The notes: generated from the letters alone by a model not told the origin. Positions 36,931 to 48,274 are shown, numbered from the stretch's first letter. The stretch is 64,000 nt of DNA from Antarcticimicrobium luteum (GCF_004358185.1 NZ_SMUV01000073.1:1-64000); one strand, 5' to 3'. Made by a program: numbers and translations.

Positions 36931-37467
36931 ATGAGCGACATCGCCTTTCAAAACGCCCCGATCGGTCTGGTCGAGCTGGAAAACCGGGTGATCCGGCGCG
37001 CCAATCTTTGCTTTGTCCGCATTTTTCGCGGGGCGCCGGCGGATTACGAGGACCGGCCGCTGCGCGATTTCTACCCCTCGGAGGCCGAGTTCGAGCGGAT
37101 CGGCGCGCGCGGGCTGGCGGCGATGCGCGAAACCGGCGAGTACCACGACGAGCGCATCATGCGCCGTGCCGATGGCGATCTGTTCTGGTGCCGGGTCCGT
37201 GGTCAGTCGCTGACCCCCGAGAATCCGTTCCGGCACGGCATCTGGTCCTTTGCCGACATCTCGGACGAACGGCCGGTGGTCCATCTGACCCCGCGCGAGC
37301 GCGAGGTGGCGATTCTGACCTGCCGCGGACTCTCGGCCAAGGAGATCGGCGTCGATCTGGCGCTGTCCTATCGCACGGTCGAGGCGCATCGCGCCCGGCT
37401 GCTGGAAAAGTTCGGCGCCCGCAAGTTGCCGGAACTGGTGGCCAAACTGTCGGGAATGCCGCTTTAG
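36931..37467 (+). CDS. PAS-LuxR transcriptional regulator
   Basis: About 178 residues from ATG 36931 (an in-frame ATG at 36883 gives 194). The N-terminal half is a PAS domain (FQNAPIGLVELENRVI, FWCRVRGQSL, GIWSFADIS); the C-terminal half is a GerE/LuxR HTH (LTPREREVAILTCRGLSAKEIG, TVEAHRARLLEKF). It diverges from the thiolase operon over about 90 bp, so that operon is its likely target. The signal sensed is unknown. Confidence 0.82.
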   Translation: MSDIAFQNAPIGLVELENRVIRRANLCFVRIFRGAPADYEDRPLRDFYPSEAEFERIGARGLAAMRETGEYHDERIMRRADGDLFWCRVRGQSLTPENPFRHGIWSFADISDERPVVHLTPREREVAILTCRGLSAKEIGVDLALSYRTVEAHRARLLEKFGARKLPELVAKLSGMPL

Positions 37468-37613
37468 GCCGCGCGCGGACCGGTTCGCCCTTGCCTCGGC
37501 AGGGCAGGATCGGGTAACGGCGCTTTTCACATCAGGCGCCATGGCCTATAAGCGCGAAGGATTTGCATGCCGGCGCGGGCGAGCGGCGCGGGCGAAACCG
37601 GTCGAGGACACAG

Positions 37614-38111
37614 ATGACAGAGAAGACTACCGACGCGGACGTGGCATTCATCAAGGCGCTGGCCGAGCTTCTGCGCGAGAACGATCTGACAGAGTTGGAG
37701 GTCAAACGCGAATTCGGCGAGGATGACAGCCTGAATGTCCGGGTAAGCCGCGCGGCCCCCGCCGCCGCCCCCGCCGCCTATGCACCGGCCCCGGCGGCCA
37801 TGGCCGCAGCGCCGGCCGCTGCCGCCCCCGCCCCCCAGGCGGAAGCCGCAGCCGTTGCCGAGGATCCCGCCAGCCATCCCGGCGCGGTCACCTCGCCGAT
37901 GGTGGGCACGATCTATCTGCAGCCCGAGCCGGGCGCGCCCGCCTTTATCAAGGTGGGCAGCACCGTGGACGAGGGCGACACGCTGCTGATCGTCGAGGCG
38001 ATGAAGACGATGAACCACATCCACGCGCCCAAGGCCGGCACGGTCAAGCGCATCCTGGTCGATGACGGCGCAGCGGTCGAGTTCGGCACGCCGCTGGTCA
38101 TCCTCGAGTAA
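37614..38111 (+). CDS. accB: Biotin carboxyl carrier protein of acetyl-CoA carboxylase
   Basis: Protein of 165 residues: an N-terminal domain, an Ala/Pro-rich linker (about 47-82) and a biotinyl domain with EAMKTMN, biotin site Lys131. It carries CO2 from AccC to the carboxyltransferase in fatty acid synthesis. ATG 37614 starts [10 protein letters not shown], the usual AccB N-terminus. accC follows 9 nt downstream. In many relatives aroQ sits just upstream; here a PAS-LuxR gene does. Confidence 0.94.
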   Translation: MTEKTTDADVAFIKALAELLRENDLTELEVKREFGEDDSLNVRVSRAAPAAAPAAYAPAPAAMAAAPAAAAPAPQAEAAAVAEDPASHPGAVTSPMVGTIYLQPEPGAPAFIKVGSTVDEGDTLLIVEAMKTMNHIHAPKAGTVKRILVDDGAAVEFGTPLVILE

Positions 38112-38120
38112 GGGGCACAG

Positions 38121-39470
38121 ATGTTCGACAAGATCCTGATTGCCAACCGGGGCGAGATCGCCCTGCGCGTGGTACGCGCCGCACGCGAGATGGGCATCGC
38201 CAGCGTAGCGGTGCATTCCACCGCCGACAGCGACGCGATGCATGTGCGCATGGCCGACGAATCGATCTGCATCGGCCCGCCCCCCGGCACCGAAAGCTAT
38301 CTCAAGATCCCGGCGATCATCTCGGCCTGCGAGATTACCGGCGCGCAGGCGATTCACCCCGGCTATGGGTTTCTGTCCGAGAACGCCAATTTCGTGCAGA
38401 TCGTCGAGGATCACGGCATCACCTTCATCGGGCCGACCGCCGAGCACATCCGCCTGATGGGCGACAAGATCACCGCCAAGGACACGATGAAGGCGCTGGG
38501 GGTTCCCTGCGTGCCCGGCTCGGACGGCGGCGTCCCGGACGTGGAGACCGCCAGACGTCTGGGGGCCGAGATCGGCTATCCCGTCATCATCAAGGCCACC
38601 GCCGGCGGCGGCGGCCGCGGCATGAAGGTGGCCCACACCGAGGCCGATATCGAGCGCGCCTTTCAGACCGCGCGGGCCGAGGCCAAGGCGGCCTTTGGCA
38701 ACGACGAGGTCTATATCGAGAAATACCTGACCACGCCGCGTCACATCGAGATCCAGGTGTTCGGCGACGGCAAGGGCAAGGCGGTGCATCTGGCCGAGCG
38801 CGACTGTTCGCTGCAGCGCCGTCACCAGAAGGTTCTGGAAGAAGCGCCGGGTCCGGTCATCACGCCGCAGGAGCGCGCACGGATCGGCAAGGTCTGTGCC
38901 GATGCGGTGGCCAGGATCAACTATATCGGCGCCGGCACGATCGAGTTCCTTTATGAGAACGGCGAGTTCTATTTCATCGAGATGAACACCCGGCTGCAGG
39001 TGGAACACCCGGTGACCGAGGCGATCTTTGGCGTCGATCTGGTGCGCGAGCAGATCCGCGTCGCGGCGGGCGAGCCGCTGTCGTTCAGCCAGGAGGATCT
39101 GCGGCTGAAAGGGCACGCGATCGAGGTTCGGATCAACGCCGAGAAACTGCCGAATTTCTCGCCCTGCCCCGGGACGATCAGCCATTTCCACGCCCCCGGC
39201 GGCCTGGGTGTGCGGATGGACAGCGCGCTGTACGACGGCTATGTGATCCCGCCCTACTACGACAGCCTGATCGGCAAGCTGATCGTGCATGGCCGCGATC
39301 GCCCCGAGGCGCTGGCGCGGCTCAACCGGGCGCTGGGCGAGCTGATCGTGGACGGCGTGGATACCACCGTGCCGCTGTTCAGCGCGCTGCTGCAGGAGCC
39401 CGCCATTCAAAGCGGGCAGTACAATATCCACTGGCTGGAAAAGTGGCTTGAGGAAAATCTCGGCGGGTGA
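38121..39470 (+). CDS. accC: Biotin carboxylase subunit of acetyl-CoA carboxylase
   Basis: Protein of 449 residues, the normal AccC length. ATP-grasp features are clear: [20 protein letters not shown] at the start, the glycine-rich loop [22 protein letters not shown], and [14 protein letters not shown] near residue 290. It makes carboxybiotin from bicarbonate and ATP on AccB. Operon with accB and probably the following aat. Confidence 0.97.
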   Translation: MFDKILIANRGEIALRVVRAAREMGIASVAVHSTADSDAMHVRMADESICIGPPPGTESYLKIPAIISACEITGAQAIHPGYGFLSENANFVQIVEDHGITFIGPTAEHIRLMGDKITAKDTMKALGVPCVPGSDGGVPDVETARRLGAEIGYPVIIKATAGGGGRGMKVAHTEADIERAFQTARAEAKAAFGNDEVYIEKYLTTPRHIEIQVFGDGKGKAVHLAERDCSLQRRHQKVLEEAPGPVITPQERARIGKVCADAVARINYIGAGTIEFLYENGEFYFIEMNTRLQVEHPVTEAIFGVDLVREQIRVAAGEPLSFSQEDLRLKGHAIEVRINAEKLPNFSPCPGTISHFHAPGGLGVRMDSALYDGYVIPPYYDSLIGKLIVHGRDRPEALARLNRALGELIVDGVDTTVPLFSALLQEPAIQSGQYNIHWLEKWLEENLGG

Positions 39471-39503
39471 ACGGATGATGCCGTCGGGCGTGCGGACGCG
39501 CTG

Positions 39504-40136
39504 ATGTCGATCAGCCCAGAACTGCTGCTGCACGGCTATTCCATCGGTGTGTTTCCGATGGCCGAGCACAGGGACGACCCGGAGATCTTCTGGGTCGATC
39601 CCAAGCGGCGCGGAGTGGTCCCGCTGGACGGGTTCCACATCTCGCGCTCGCTGGCCCGCCGGATGCGGCGAGGCGGCTACAGCGTCACCATCGACCGCGA
39701 TTTCGCCGGCGTGCTGGACGGCTGCGCCGACCGCGCCGAGACCTGGATCAGCGCCGAGATCCGGGCGTTGTATCTGGAGCTGCACGCGCGTGGCCTAGCC
39801 CATTCCCTGGAAGTCTGGGAGGGCGACGCGCTGATCGGCGGCGTCTATGGCGTGGTACTGGGGGCGGCCTTTTTCGGTGAAAGCATGTTCTCGCGCCGTA
39901 CCGATGCGTCAAAGATCGCGCTGGCCTATCTGGTCGACCGGCTGCGGCAGGGGGGCTTTCAGCTGTTCGATACGCAGTTCCTGACCAAGCATCTGGCCAG
40001 CCTTGGCGCGGTGGAGATCCCGCGTGCCGAGTACCACCGGCAACTGCGCCGCGCGATCCGGATGGAGGCCGATTTCACCGGCCCGCCGCCCCCCACCGCT
40101 CAGGGGGTGATACAGCGCAACACCCAGATGTCGTAA
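39504..40136 (+). CDS. aat: Leucyl/phenylalanyl-tRNA-protein transferase
   Basis: Protein of 210 residues: LLLHGYSIGVFPMAEHRDDPEIFWVDP at the start (in two stretches around residues 7-33), VYGVVLGAAFFGESMFSRRTDASK and FDTQFLTKHLASLGA. It adds Leu or Phe to N-terminal Lys/Arg of proteins, making them N-end-rule substrates for ClpAP. The gene is 33 nt after accC and converges on the DUF2155 gene with a 37-bp overlap. Confidence 0.95.
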   Translation: MSISPELLLHGYSIGVFPMAEHRDDPEIFWVDPKRRGVVPLDGFHISRSLARRMRRGGYSVTIDRDFAGVLDGCADRAETWISAEIRALYLELHARGLAHSLEVWEGDALIGGVYGVVLGAAFFGESMFSRRTDASKIALAYLVDRLRQGGFQLFDTQFLTKHLASLGAVEIPRAEYHRQLRRAIRMEADFTGPPPPTAQGVIQRNTQMS

Positions 40137-40480
40137 CGGCTGTGATCGAGCGCGTTGAGCGCGGGCGACGAGGCGATCATCCAGCCATCGAACATCGCCT
40201 GCTCCGTGCCATGCTCCCATATGGTCAGATAGGCAAAGGCATCGCCGGTGGGGTTCTCGGCCGGATAGCGGCAATCGGCCAGCGCAAGGTCCAGTCCGAA
40301 AACAGATCCGGTTTCGCCCCGTGCGATATCGATGTCGCGGGTTTCGCCATTGACCTTGTCGAGCCCGCGCAGAACCGCGCCGCTGCCCGACTTCGCCTCG
40401 TTATTCTGCGCGGCAAGGGGGGCGGCCAGGACCAGGGTCAGGATCGCAGCGGGAATCGCAGCCGCGAGCCGGCGTCTCAA
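40100..40480 (-). CDS. DUF2155 domain exported protein
   Basis: Protein of 126 residues with a signal peptide (1-24, cut near LAAQ) and the DUF2155 pattern VLRGLDKVNGETRDIDI, ALADCRYPAENP and SPALNALDHSRYDIWVLRC. The cysteine pair suggests a disulfide. Function unknown. It overlaps the upstream mlaD by 4 bp, pointing to an envelope role. The NDUFA12-mlaD-DUF2155-aat-accCB order is a familiar arrangement in this bacterial family. Confidence 0.85.
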   Translation of the reverse strand: MRRRLAAAIPAAILTLVLAAPLAAQNNEAKSGSGAVLRGLDKVNGETRDIDIARGETGSVFGLDLALADCRYPAENPTGDAFAYLTIWEHGTEQAMFDGWMIASSPALNALDHSRYDIWVLRCITP

Positions 40481-40956
40481 TTGGTCGCCCCGCTGTCGGC
40501 CCCGCTGCCCGAGCCGCTGCCGCCAGAGACGAATTTCAACAGAAGCGACACCAGGCTGACCGCGCCCTGAGTGTCGATAATCTCGGAGCCGGGCACGAAA
40601 TACCCGGGCGAACCGCCTGGCATGATCTCGACGAAATTGCCGCCCAGAAGGCCCTCGGACGAGACCACGGCAGAGCTGTCATCGGGGATCACGACCCCCT
40701 CCTGCACCGAAAGCATGGTGTCGGCGCGGTATGTCTCGGGGTTGAGGATGACGCCGGTGACGGTGCCGATCTTGACCCCGGCAAGCCGCACGTCGGTGCC
40801 GACGGTCACCCCTTCGAGCGAGCGGAATGAGGCCGTAAGCTCATACCCGCGGCTGCTGGTGCTGAAGCCGGTGGTCTGGCCGGCATAGACTGCAAAGACG
40901 ATCGCGGCGGCCAGAACGGCGCCCCCGACAAGAACCTCGGTCGTGTTGTGCGACAT
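40477..40956 (-). CDS. mlaD: MlaD-family outer-membrane lipid asymmetry protein
   Basis: Protein of 159 residues: a membrane anchor (about 8-26), then an MCE domain (residues ~37-115: YELTASFRSLEGVTVGTDVRLAGVKIG, divided near residue 50) and a Gly/Ser-rich tail. It is the hexameric periplasmic lipid-carrying subunit of the Mla phospholipid transporter. The other mla genes are not adjacent. It lies 28 bp downstream of the NDUFA12 gene and is coupled to DUF2155. Confidence 0.9.
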   Translation of the reverse strand: MSHNTTEVLVGGAVLAAAIVFAVYAGQTTGFSTSSRGYELTASFRSLEGVTVGTDVRLAGVKIGTVTGVILNPETYRADTMLSVQEGVVIPDDSSAVVSSEGLLGGNFVEIMPGGSPGYFVPGSEIIDTQGAVSLVSLLLKFVSGGSGSGSGADSGATN

Positions 40957-40984
40957 CGCGCGCGCTCCGTTCAATCGGGGCCGG

Positions 40985-41368
40985 TCATTCCGGGCTCCAG
41001 GCCTCGTAATCGCTACGCTCGACCGGGTGCGGTTTGCGAATCGACCCCGCCGGGGCATAGGCCATCGCCGTGCCCGTCAGGTTTTCGTGATGCGGTTTTT
41101 CCCAGGGCTTGTGCGCCAGCGGCCGTTCGGTGGGCGGCTCGTCCCAGGTGCGGTGGAGCCAGCCGTGCCAGTCGGGATCAACCCGGCTCGCTTCGATCTC
41201 GCCGTTGAAGATCACCCAGCGGCGGCTGTCATCGGCGGTGCGGTAGAACACGTTGCCCTGATTGTCCTCACCGACCCTGACGCCATGTCGGGCGGTCCAG
41301 ATCTGGGTATTCAGGGTCTGCCCGTTCCACCAGGTCACGGCGCGCAGAAGAGTGTTGAGGATTCCCAT
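40985..41368 (-). CDS. Complex I accessory subunit, NDUFA12 (B17.2) family
   Basis: Protein of 127 residues with the family features [50 protein letters not shown] and a C-terminal Pro-rich segment. It stabilises the peripheral arm of NADH:ubiquinone oxidoreductase, as does the NDUFS4 protein at 20835. Start 41368 has GGAGA upstream. Confidence 0.92.
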   Translation of the reverse strand: MGILNTLLRAVTWWNGQTLNTQIWTARHGVRVGEDNQGNVFYRTADDSRRWVIFNGEIEASRVDPDWHGWLHRTWDEPPTERPLAHKPWEKPHHENLTGTAMAYAPAGSIRKPHPVERSDYEAWSPE

Positions 41369-41458
41369 TGGTATCTCCGGCCTTTCGCTGAGCGCAGGTA
41401 TGGACCAAGCGCGCGCCAAGGTCCAGTGCCCAAGGACCGATCGGCCGCGCCCTGCCGC

Positions 41459-41821
41459 CTATGCGGGCAGCAGGGCGGTCACTTCGATTTCGATGCGGAA
41501 TTTCGGGTCGATCAGGTTGCATTCGATCATCGTCGCCGCCGGCGGGTTGTCCCCGAACGCCGCCCGCAACAGCGGCCAGCAGGGTTCGAACTCCGCCGCG
41601 TCGGGCAGGTAGTAATTCACCCGCACGACATCCGCGAACCCGGCGCCCGCCTCGGTCAGCGCCTTGCCTATGATTTCCAGCGCCGCATCGCATTGCGCGA
41701 CCACGTCCGTGCCCTGCCCGACGGTGCCTGCCACATGCACGAAACCACCGGCGACGACCGCGCGGCAATAGCCGATTTTCGCCTCGAACTCCCCCCCGGA
41801 TGAGATGCGCCTGACTGTCAT
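41459..41821 (-). CDS. RidA (YjgF/UK114) family protein
   Basis: Protein of 120 residues with the Rid fold: GGFVHVAGTVG, DVVRVNYYLPD and the C-terminal IECNLIDPKFRIEIEVTALL. The usual RidA catalytic arginine region (C-N-P/E-x-R) reads IDPKFRIEIE, with Arg in place. Members hydrolyse reactive enamine/imine intermediates. It may belong to another Rid subgroup than housekeeping RidA. Confidence 0.88.
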   Translation of the reverse strand: MTVRRISSGGEFEAKIGYCRAVVAGGFVHVAGTVGQGTDVVAQCDAALEIIGKALTEAGAGFADVVRVNYYLPDAAEFEPCWPLLRAAFGDNPPAATMIECNLIDPKFRIEIEVTALLPA

Positions 41822-41832
41822 GATACCCCCTT

Positions 41833-41865
41833 GAAAGAAGAAACGGCGCGGGAAGGCCCCGCGCC
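41833..41865 (-). terminator. Intrinsic terminator after clpX
   Basis: On the minus strand an 8-bp G/C stem (GGCGCGGG / CCCGCGCC, 5-nt loop) is followed by the T-rich GTTTCTTCTTTC, the pattern of a Rho-independent terminator. It lies 28 bp after the clpX stop. Confidence 0.75.
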
Positions 41866-41892
41866 GCGATTACGTCACACCGGTCACCGAGA

Positions 41893-43161
<1,269 letters not shown>

Positions 43162-43312
43162 GATTTACCTTTCGGCTTCGAGTTCCGCGTTGCCCCTGCT
43201 GCCGGGCGGATTCCCCCGGATTCCGGTCAGCTTAAGACAGCGATCCGGGCACCACAATCGCAAATTGCCAAGGCCGCCGGCACCGGTTTGCGGTGCGGCG
43301 AGCCCCGCACAA

Positions 43313-43942
43313 TCAGCCATCTTCGCCCGGTTTGACACGGCTTTCGACGATTTCGTCGATGTGGCCCCAGTCCTTGGCCTCTTCCGGAGACATGAAGTTG
43401 TCCCGGTCGAGCGCCTTTTCCACGGCCTTTTTCGACTGGCCGGTATGCTTGACATAGATTTCGTACAGCCGGTCTTTCAGTTTCTGGGTTTCGGCCGCGT
43501 GGATCATGATGTCGCTGGCCTGGCCCTGATAGCCGCCGGAGGGCTGGTGCACCATGATGCGGCTGTTGGGCAGGGAAAAGCGCATCCCCGGCTCGCCGCC
43601 CACCAACAGCAGCGATCCCATCGAGGCCGCCTGCCCGATCACCAGGGTCGAGCATTTCGGCTTGATGTACTGCATGGTGTCGTAGATCGACAGGCCAGAG
43701 GTCACCACACCGCCGGGCGAGTTGATGTAGATGCTGATTTCCTTGTTCGGATTCTCCGCTTCCAGATGCAGCAGCTGCGCCACGATCAGGTGGCTCATGC
43801 CGTCATGGATCGGGCCGTTGATGAAAATGATACGCTCCTTGAGCAGGCGCGAGAAGATGTCATAGGCCCGCTCGCCGCGGCTGGTCTGTTCGACAACCAT
43901 CGGGACCAGGGTGTTCATGTAGGTTTCTTTCGGATCGAACAT
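43313..43942 (-). CDS. clpP: ATP-dependent Clp protease proteolytic subunit
   Basis: Protein of 209 residues with the Ser-His-Asp triad: Ser107 in GQAASMGS, His132 in [11 protein letters not shown], and Asp in [12 protein letters not shown]. Start 43942 gives the normal N-terminus [14 protein letters not shown]. It forms the ClpXP proteolytic chamber. It is flanked by the end of the sox cluster, separated by its terminator. Confidence 0.97.
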   Translation of the reverse strand: MFDPKETYMNTLVPMVVEQTSRGERAYDIFSRLLKERIIFINGPIHDGMSHLIVAQLLHLEAENPNKEISIYINSPGGVVTSGLSIYDTMQYIKPKCSTLVIGQAASMGSLLLVGGEPGMRFSLPNSRIMVHQPSGGYQGQASDIMIHAAETQKLKDRLYEIYVKHTGQSKKAVEKALDRDNFMSPEEAKDWGHIDEIVESRVKPGEDG

Positions 43943-44099
43943 GTAAACTGCCTGTCTTCTGAAGGATCGGGACCATACCCGATGCTGCGTTACATGAGTC
44001 TTAGTGTCGCCCGGTGGGGGCTGCAAGGGGGCGTGGCGCCGGGGCCCTCCCGCAAGGGTCCCAGACGCCACCGGCCCTCGGCCGCGCGACAGCCAACGG

Positions 44100-44127
44100 A
44101 AAACCCCGGCGCCACAGGGCACCGGGG
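44100..44127 (-). terminator. Intrinsic terminator at the end of the sox operon
   Basis: On the minus strand a 10-bp stem (CCCCGGTGCC / GGCGCCGGGG, one T-G pair, loop CTGT) is followed by TTTT. It lies 36 bp beyond the soxD stop, marking soxD as the last gene of the soxXYZABCD unit. A further hairpin (GCGTGCC / GGCACGC, 44131-44149) precedes it. Confidence 0.7.
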
Positions 44128-44162
44128 CGGGCGTGCCACGGGGGCACGCGGGAGGAGTCCGC

Positions 44163-45260
44163 TCAGTTGAAGGACTTCAGATAGGCGATGACCGCCTGAA
44201 CGTCATCTTCCTTTTTCAGGCCCGCAAAGGACATCTTGGTCTTTTTCATATAGGCCTTGGGCTTGGTCAGGAACGCGGCCAGCTCTTCCTCGGTCCAGAT
44301 CAGACCGTCCTGGCCGGCCTGCGCCATGTCCTTGGAATACTTGAAGCCCTCGGCGACGCCGGCGCCATGACCGACGATGCCGGTCAGGATCGGCCCGGTG
44401 CGGTGCTTGGCCCCGTCACCGATCTGGTGGCAGGCCTTGCATTTCTTGAACACCTTTTCGCCCTCGGCGACCAGCGCCGGATCCACCGATGCGGTCTCCT
44501 CGGCGGCCGGTTCCGCTGCCGCGGCCTCGTCCGCCGCCGCCGGCTCTTCGGTTTTGGCCTCAGCATCGCCAGCCTTGTTGGCGGGGTTGGTGGCGTCCAT
44601 CATCTCCTGGACCTTGCGCGCCTTGGTCTCTTCCGGCGTCACGTCCAGAACCGCAGCCTGCATGGTGATTTCGACGGTCTCCTTGCAGTCGGTCATGCAA
44701 GGCTCGTCTTTCCAGAAATGCGCCTCGGCGGACTCCCGGTCGTCGATGATGAACCCGTCCTTGTTGGGCATCTCGACATCCAGGAAATTGTCCTTGGACA
44801 GCACGAAGTCATCCTCGACCAGATCGTTGGAATAGAGGATATAGGCGACGATGGCATAGACCTCGTCCGGCGCCAGCGTCTGCGCGTTGCCGAAGGGCAT
44901 CGACCGATGCACATAGTCCCAGGTGGTCGACAGATAGGGCCAGTAGGACCCCACGGTCTTGAGCGGATCCTTGTCGGCCAGCGTGCCGGCGCCGCCCGCC
45001 AGTTTCGGCCAGTTGTCCACGCCTTCGGCAAAGTCGCCATGGCAGACGGCGCAATAGTCGGCGAACAGCGCATCGCCCTCCTCGACCGAGCCCGAGCCAT
45101 CCGGCAGTCCGGTGCCGTCGGGGCTGACATCGAGGTTCCAGGCGGCGACCTCTTCGGGCAGGGCGGGACGGCCCAGACCCAGTTTCTCGGCCAGCGCCGG
45201 GCCGGCTGTCAGGGTTGCCGCCAGCGCCGTGGTGACGATCAGCTTACGATACTTCGACAT
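44163..45260 (-). CDS. soxD: SoxD, dihaem c-type cytochrome of sulfur dehydrogenase Sox(CD)2
   Basis: Protein of 365 residues with a signal peptide (1-24), two c-type haem sites (CAVCH at 70-74 and CKACH at 274-278) and an Ala/Glu/Pro-rich linker (about 225-260) before the second haem domain. With SoxC it removes six electrons from SoxY-bound sulfane sulfur in the periplasm. It overlaps soxC by 17 bp. soxE-H, which follow soxD in Paracoccus, are absent. Confidence 0.95.
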   Translation of the reverse strand: MSKYRKLIVTTALAATLTAGPALAEKLGLGRPALPEEVAAWNLDVSPDGTGLPDGSGSVEEGDALFADYCAVCHGDFAEGVDNWPKLAGGAGTLADKDPLKTVGSYWPYLSTTWDYVHRSMPFGNAQTLAPDEVYAIVAYILYSNDLVEDDFVLSKDNFLDVEMPNKDGFIIDDRESAEAHFWKDEPCMTDCKETVEITMQAAVLDVTPEETKARKVQEMMDATNPANKAGDAEAKTEEPAAADEAAAAEPAAEETASVDPALVAEGEKVFKKCKACHQIGDGAKHRTGPILTGIVGHGAGVAEGFKYSKDMAQAGQDGLIWTEEELAAFLTKPKAYMKKTKMSFAGLKKEDDVQAVIAYLKSFN

Positions 45261-46527
45261 TCTCGGCCTCTCCGTTCGGCTTGACCCACCAGGTCTGGAT
45301 GCAGTTGTTGTGATAGATCGAGTTCTCGCCGCGCACGTCGCGCAGCTCGGCCTTGGTGGGCTGGACATAGCCGGTCTCGTCCATGGCGCGCGATTGCAGC
45401 AGCATCTCCTCGCCGTTCCATTCGGTATCCAGATAGAAGCGCGTCAGCGCCATCTTTTCGCCCGGGGCGGCCAGACGGGCGGTTTCCCAGGTCGTGCCGC
45501 CATCCTTGGAGACATCGACACGCTTGATCGCACCGCGGCCCGACCAGGCCAGACCGGTGATGACCAGCGGCCCGTTGCCATGTTTGATCGGCGCCTGCGG
45601 GCTGGGGCTGGTGACCACCGACTTGGCGTCCATCGCCCAGGTCCATTTGCGGCTGGTGCCGTTGGCCAGGGTGTCGGTGTACTTGCTGGTTTCCTCGCGG
45701 CTTTGCACCGGCTGGTCGGTCACCTCGATGCGGCGCAGCCATTTGACCCACATGTTGCCTTCCCAGCCGGGAACGACCAGGCGCACCGGATAGCCGTGCT
45801 CCTTGCGCAGGGCCTCGCCGTTGGCCTTGAAGGCCACCAGCACATCGTCCAGCGCCTTTTCCATCGGGATCGAGCGGCCGTTCGACGAGGCGTCGGCGCC
45901 CTCGACATAAACCCATTTGTCCTTGAGATCGCCCGCCGCATCCAGTCCGGCCTCTTCCAGCAGGGTGCGCAGCGACACGCCGGAATACTCCATGTTGTGG
46001 ATCATGCCATGGGTGAACTGCGCGCCGTTGAGCTGGGCACCAGCCCATTCCATGCCGGTATTTGCCGCGCACTCGCAGAAATAGACGCGGTTTTCGCGCG
46101 GGAACCGCTCCAGATCCTCATAGGTGAAGACCAGTGGCGTATCGACCAGCCCGTTGATCATCAGCCGGTAGTCCTGCTTGCGCATCTCGATCGCACCGGA
46201 GTGGTGACGCTCAAAGGCGCAGCCCTGCGGCGTGATGGTCCCGTCCAGCGCATGGATCGGGGTAAAGTTGATCGAACTGATGGTGTCGGCGGTCAGCCAT
46301 TCCACGTTGCGGCGGCGCACATCGGTCTCAAAACGGATCGGCATGCCGTAGGGGGTGGCGTCCACGCCCTCGCCGGTGCCCGATGCCCAGGACTGAACCT
46401 CGGTGATCAGAGGATCGGCGGTAGCGCCGCGGGCAGCGCCCGCCGCGACCGCGCCGGCGCCCGCTGCCGCCGCCCCGGTCAGGAACTGGCGGCGAGAGGG
46501 CGACTTTGCATTGGAGCTGTCACTCAT
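45244..46527 (-). CDS. soxC: SoxC, molybdenum cofactor subunit of sulfur dehydrogenase
   Basis: Protein of 427 residues with a Tat signal (SRRQFLTGAAAAG, residues 11-23) and a sulfite-oxidase-type Moco domain; the molybdenum ligand is probably Cys153 in YFCECAANTGMEW. A dimerisation domain follows (LVITGLAWSGRGAIKRVDVS). The start MSDSSNAKSP at 46527 has AAAGGAGG upstream. It works with SoxD; its presence means thiosulfate can be oxidised fully to sulfate without stored sulfur globules. Confidence 0.96.
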   Translation of the reverse strand: MSDSSNAKSPSRRQFLTGAAAAGAGAVAAGAARGATADPLITEVQSWASGTGEGVDATPYGMPIRFETDVRRRNVEWLTADTISSINFTPIHALDGTITPQGCAFERHHSGAIEMRKQDYRLMINGLVDTPLVFTYEDLERFPRENRVYFCECAANTGMEWAGAQLNGAQFTHGMIHNMEYSGVSLRTLLEEAGLDAAGDLKDKWVYVEGADASSNGRSIPMEKALDDVLVAFKANGEALRKEHGYPVRLVVPGWEGNMWVKWLRRIEVTDQPVQSREETSKYTDTLANGTSRKWTWAMDAKSVVTSPSPQAPIKHGNGPLVITGLAWSGRGAIKRVDVSKDGGTTWETARLAAPGEKMALTRFYLDTEWNGEEMLLQSRAMDETGYVQPTKAELRDVRGENSIYHNNCIQTWWVKPNGEAENVEVS

Positions 46528-46576
46528 CTGGATTTGCCTCCTTTGAGATTTCGTCATCAGGTCGGGCCGGGGACGC

Positions 46577-48274
46577 TCAGGCGCCCACGACCTTGACCGA
46601 ATTGTTGGGGGCGACCGTCACGGTGCCCTGCTTGCGGATGTGGTTTTCCACCACGTCCCAGATCTGCGGCCCTTCGGTGCCTTCGTTGACCGAGGCCCAG
46701 CCGGCGACGACATATGTCTTCGCCGGATCGATCATTTCGCCGGTCTTGAGCAGGGTCATCTCGGAAATCCGTTCGCCCTGCGGCTTGGAAATATCCATCC
46801 TGAAGCCCATGCCGCCGACGCGGACCATGTCGCCGCCCTGCTGGTAATAGGGATCGGGATTGAACAGGTTGTCACCGACATCCTCCAGCACCACCTTGAT
46901 GAACTCGCCGGTCATCTCGGTGCGATAGGCCTTGCCGTAGGTCATCGAGGTGACGTTGAAGATATCCTCGCGGGTGATGTCCTGGCCGGGCAGGATCGAC
47001 GGCCCCCAGCGCACACCGGGCGACATGGCGATATCCGCCTCGCGCTCGGCCAGCAGCGCGTCGCAGATCAGATCGTCCCAGGTGCCGTTGAAGTTGCCGC
47101 GGCGGTAGAGCAGGCTGTCGGTCTTGCCGATCACCTCTTCCAGCTCGGCCTTGAAGGGCGCGCGCTGCTCGTCGATCAGCCTGGTGATCACGGGATCGGG
47201 CGCGATCACGTCCGAGAAGATCGGGATCAGCTTGTGCCGCAGCCCCATCATCCGACCGTCGCGCACGTCAAGATCGACGCGGCTGACGAATTTGCCGTTG
47301 GAGCCGGACGCGATGATGAAGGTCTGGCCCACCTGCACCGGCTCGGGCAGCGCGTCATGGGTGTGGCCCGACAGGATCACGTCGATGCCCGAAACCACGC
47401 TTGCCATCTTCTTGTCGACGTCGAAACCGTTGTGGCTGAGCAGGACGACAACATCGGCGCCAGCGGCGCGGACCTCGTCCACCATCTCCTGCATGTGCTC
47501 GTCGCGGATGCCGAAGGAGTATTCCGGGAACATCCAGCCCGGGTTGGCGATCGGCATATAGGGGAAGGCCTGACCGATCACCGCCACCTTGGCGCCGCCG
47601 CGTTCGAAGAACTTGTAGGGCTTGAACAGCTCGGCCGGCTCGTCCCATTCGGCATCGAAGATGTTCTGGCCAAGGGCGGCGAAGGGCAGCCCTTCGACGA
47701 TCTCGTTCACCCGGTCGCTGCCCAGCGTGAACTCCCAGTGGAAGGTCATCGCGTCAGGCTTGAGTGCGTTCATCACGTTGACCATGTCCTGGCCGGCGGT
47801 CTTGTAGCAGGTCATCGAGCCATGCCAGGTGTCGCCGCCGTCCAGCAGCAGCGCGTCGGGGCGGTCGGCGCGGATCGCGTTGATCACGGTGGACACCCGG
47901 TCCAGCCCGCCGACGCGGCCATAGGTCCCGGCCAGCGAGGAGAAATCGTCATAGGTCAGCGCATAGGCCGAGGGCGAGCCGTCGGCGATGCCGTAGGCCT
48001 TGCGGAAATCGGCGCCGGTGATGTGCGGCACCTGCCCTTTGTTGGCGCCGACGCCCAGGTTGATCGAGGGCTCGCGGAAATAGATCGGTTTCAGCTGCGC
48101 ATGAATGTCGGTGACGTGGATCAGGCTGATATTGCCGAACGTATCGAATTGCAGCAGCTGGTCCTGGCTCAGCGATTGCTGCGCCGCCAGGCGCGCCCAG
48201 TTGCCAAACCCCGACGCCCCGACCAAAGACGAGGCCGCCATCGAAACCTGAAGAAAATCACGACGAGAAATCAT
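46577..48274 (-). CDS. soxB: SoxB, thiosulfohydrolase
   Basis: Protein of 565 residues with a Tat-like signal (MISRRDFLQVSMAASS) and a two-domain 5'-nucleotidase-like fold: metal ligands in HVTDIHAQ (Asp56, His58), LDGGDTWHGS, LLSHNGFD and ILSGHTHDALPE. It releases sulfate from SoxY-bound thiosulfate in a dimanganese site. It sits between soxA and soxC in the standard order. Confidence 0.97.
   Translation of the reverse strand: MISRRDFLQVSMAASSLVGASGFGNWARLAAQQSLSQDQLLQFDTFGNISLIHVTDIHAQLKPIYFREPSINLGVGANKGQVPHITGADFRKAYGIADGSPSAYALTYDDFSSLAGTYGRVGGLDRVSTVINAIRADRPDALLLDGGDTWHGSMTCYKTAGQDMVNVMNALKPDAMTFHWEFTLGSDRVNEIVEGLPFAALGQNIFDAEWDEPAELFKPYKFFERGGAKVAVIGQAFPYMPIANPGWMFPEYSFGIRDEHMQEMVDEVRAAGADVVVLLSHNGFDVDKKMASVVSGIDVILSGHTHDALPEPVQVGQTFIIASGSNGKFVSRVDLDVRDGRMMGLRHKLIPIFSDVIAPDPVITRLIDEQRAPFKAELEEVIGKTDSLLYRRGNFNGTWDDLICDALLAEREADIAMSPGVRWGPSILPGQDITREDIFNVTSMTYGKAYRTEMTGEFIKVVLEDVGDNLFNPDPYYQQGGDMVRVGGMGFRMDISKPQGERISEMTLLKTGEMIDPAKTYVVAGWASVNEGTEGPQIWDVVENHIRKQGTVTVAPNNSVKVVGA

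Noticed and set aside
39504-40136. Possible frameshift or overlap error at the aat/DUF2155 convergent ends (37-bp overlap).
   Set aside because: Both reading frames are full-length for their families, and such convergent overlaps occur elsewhere in this window.
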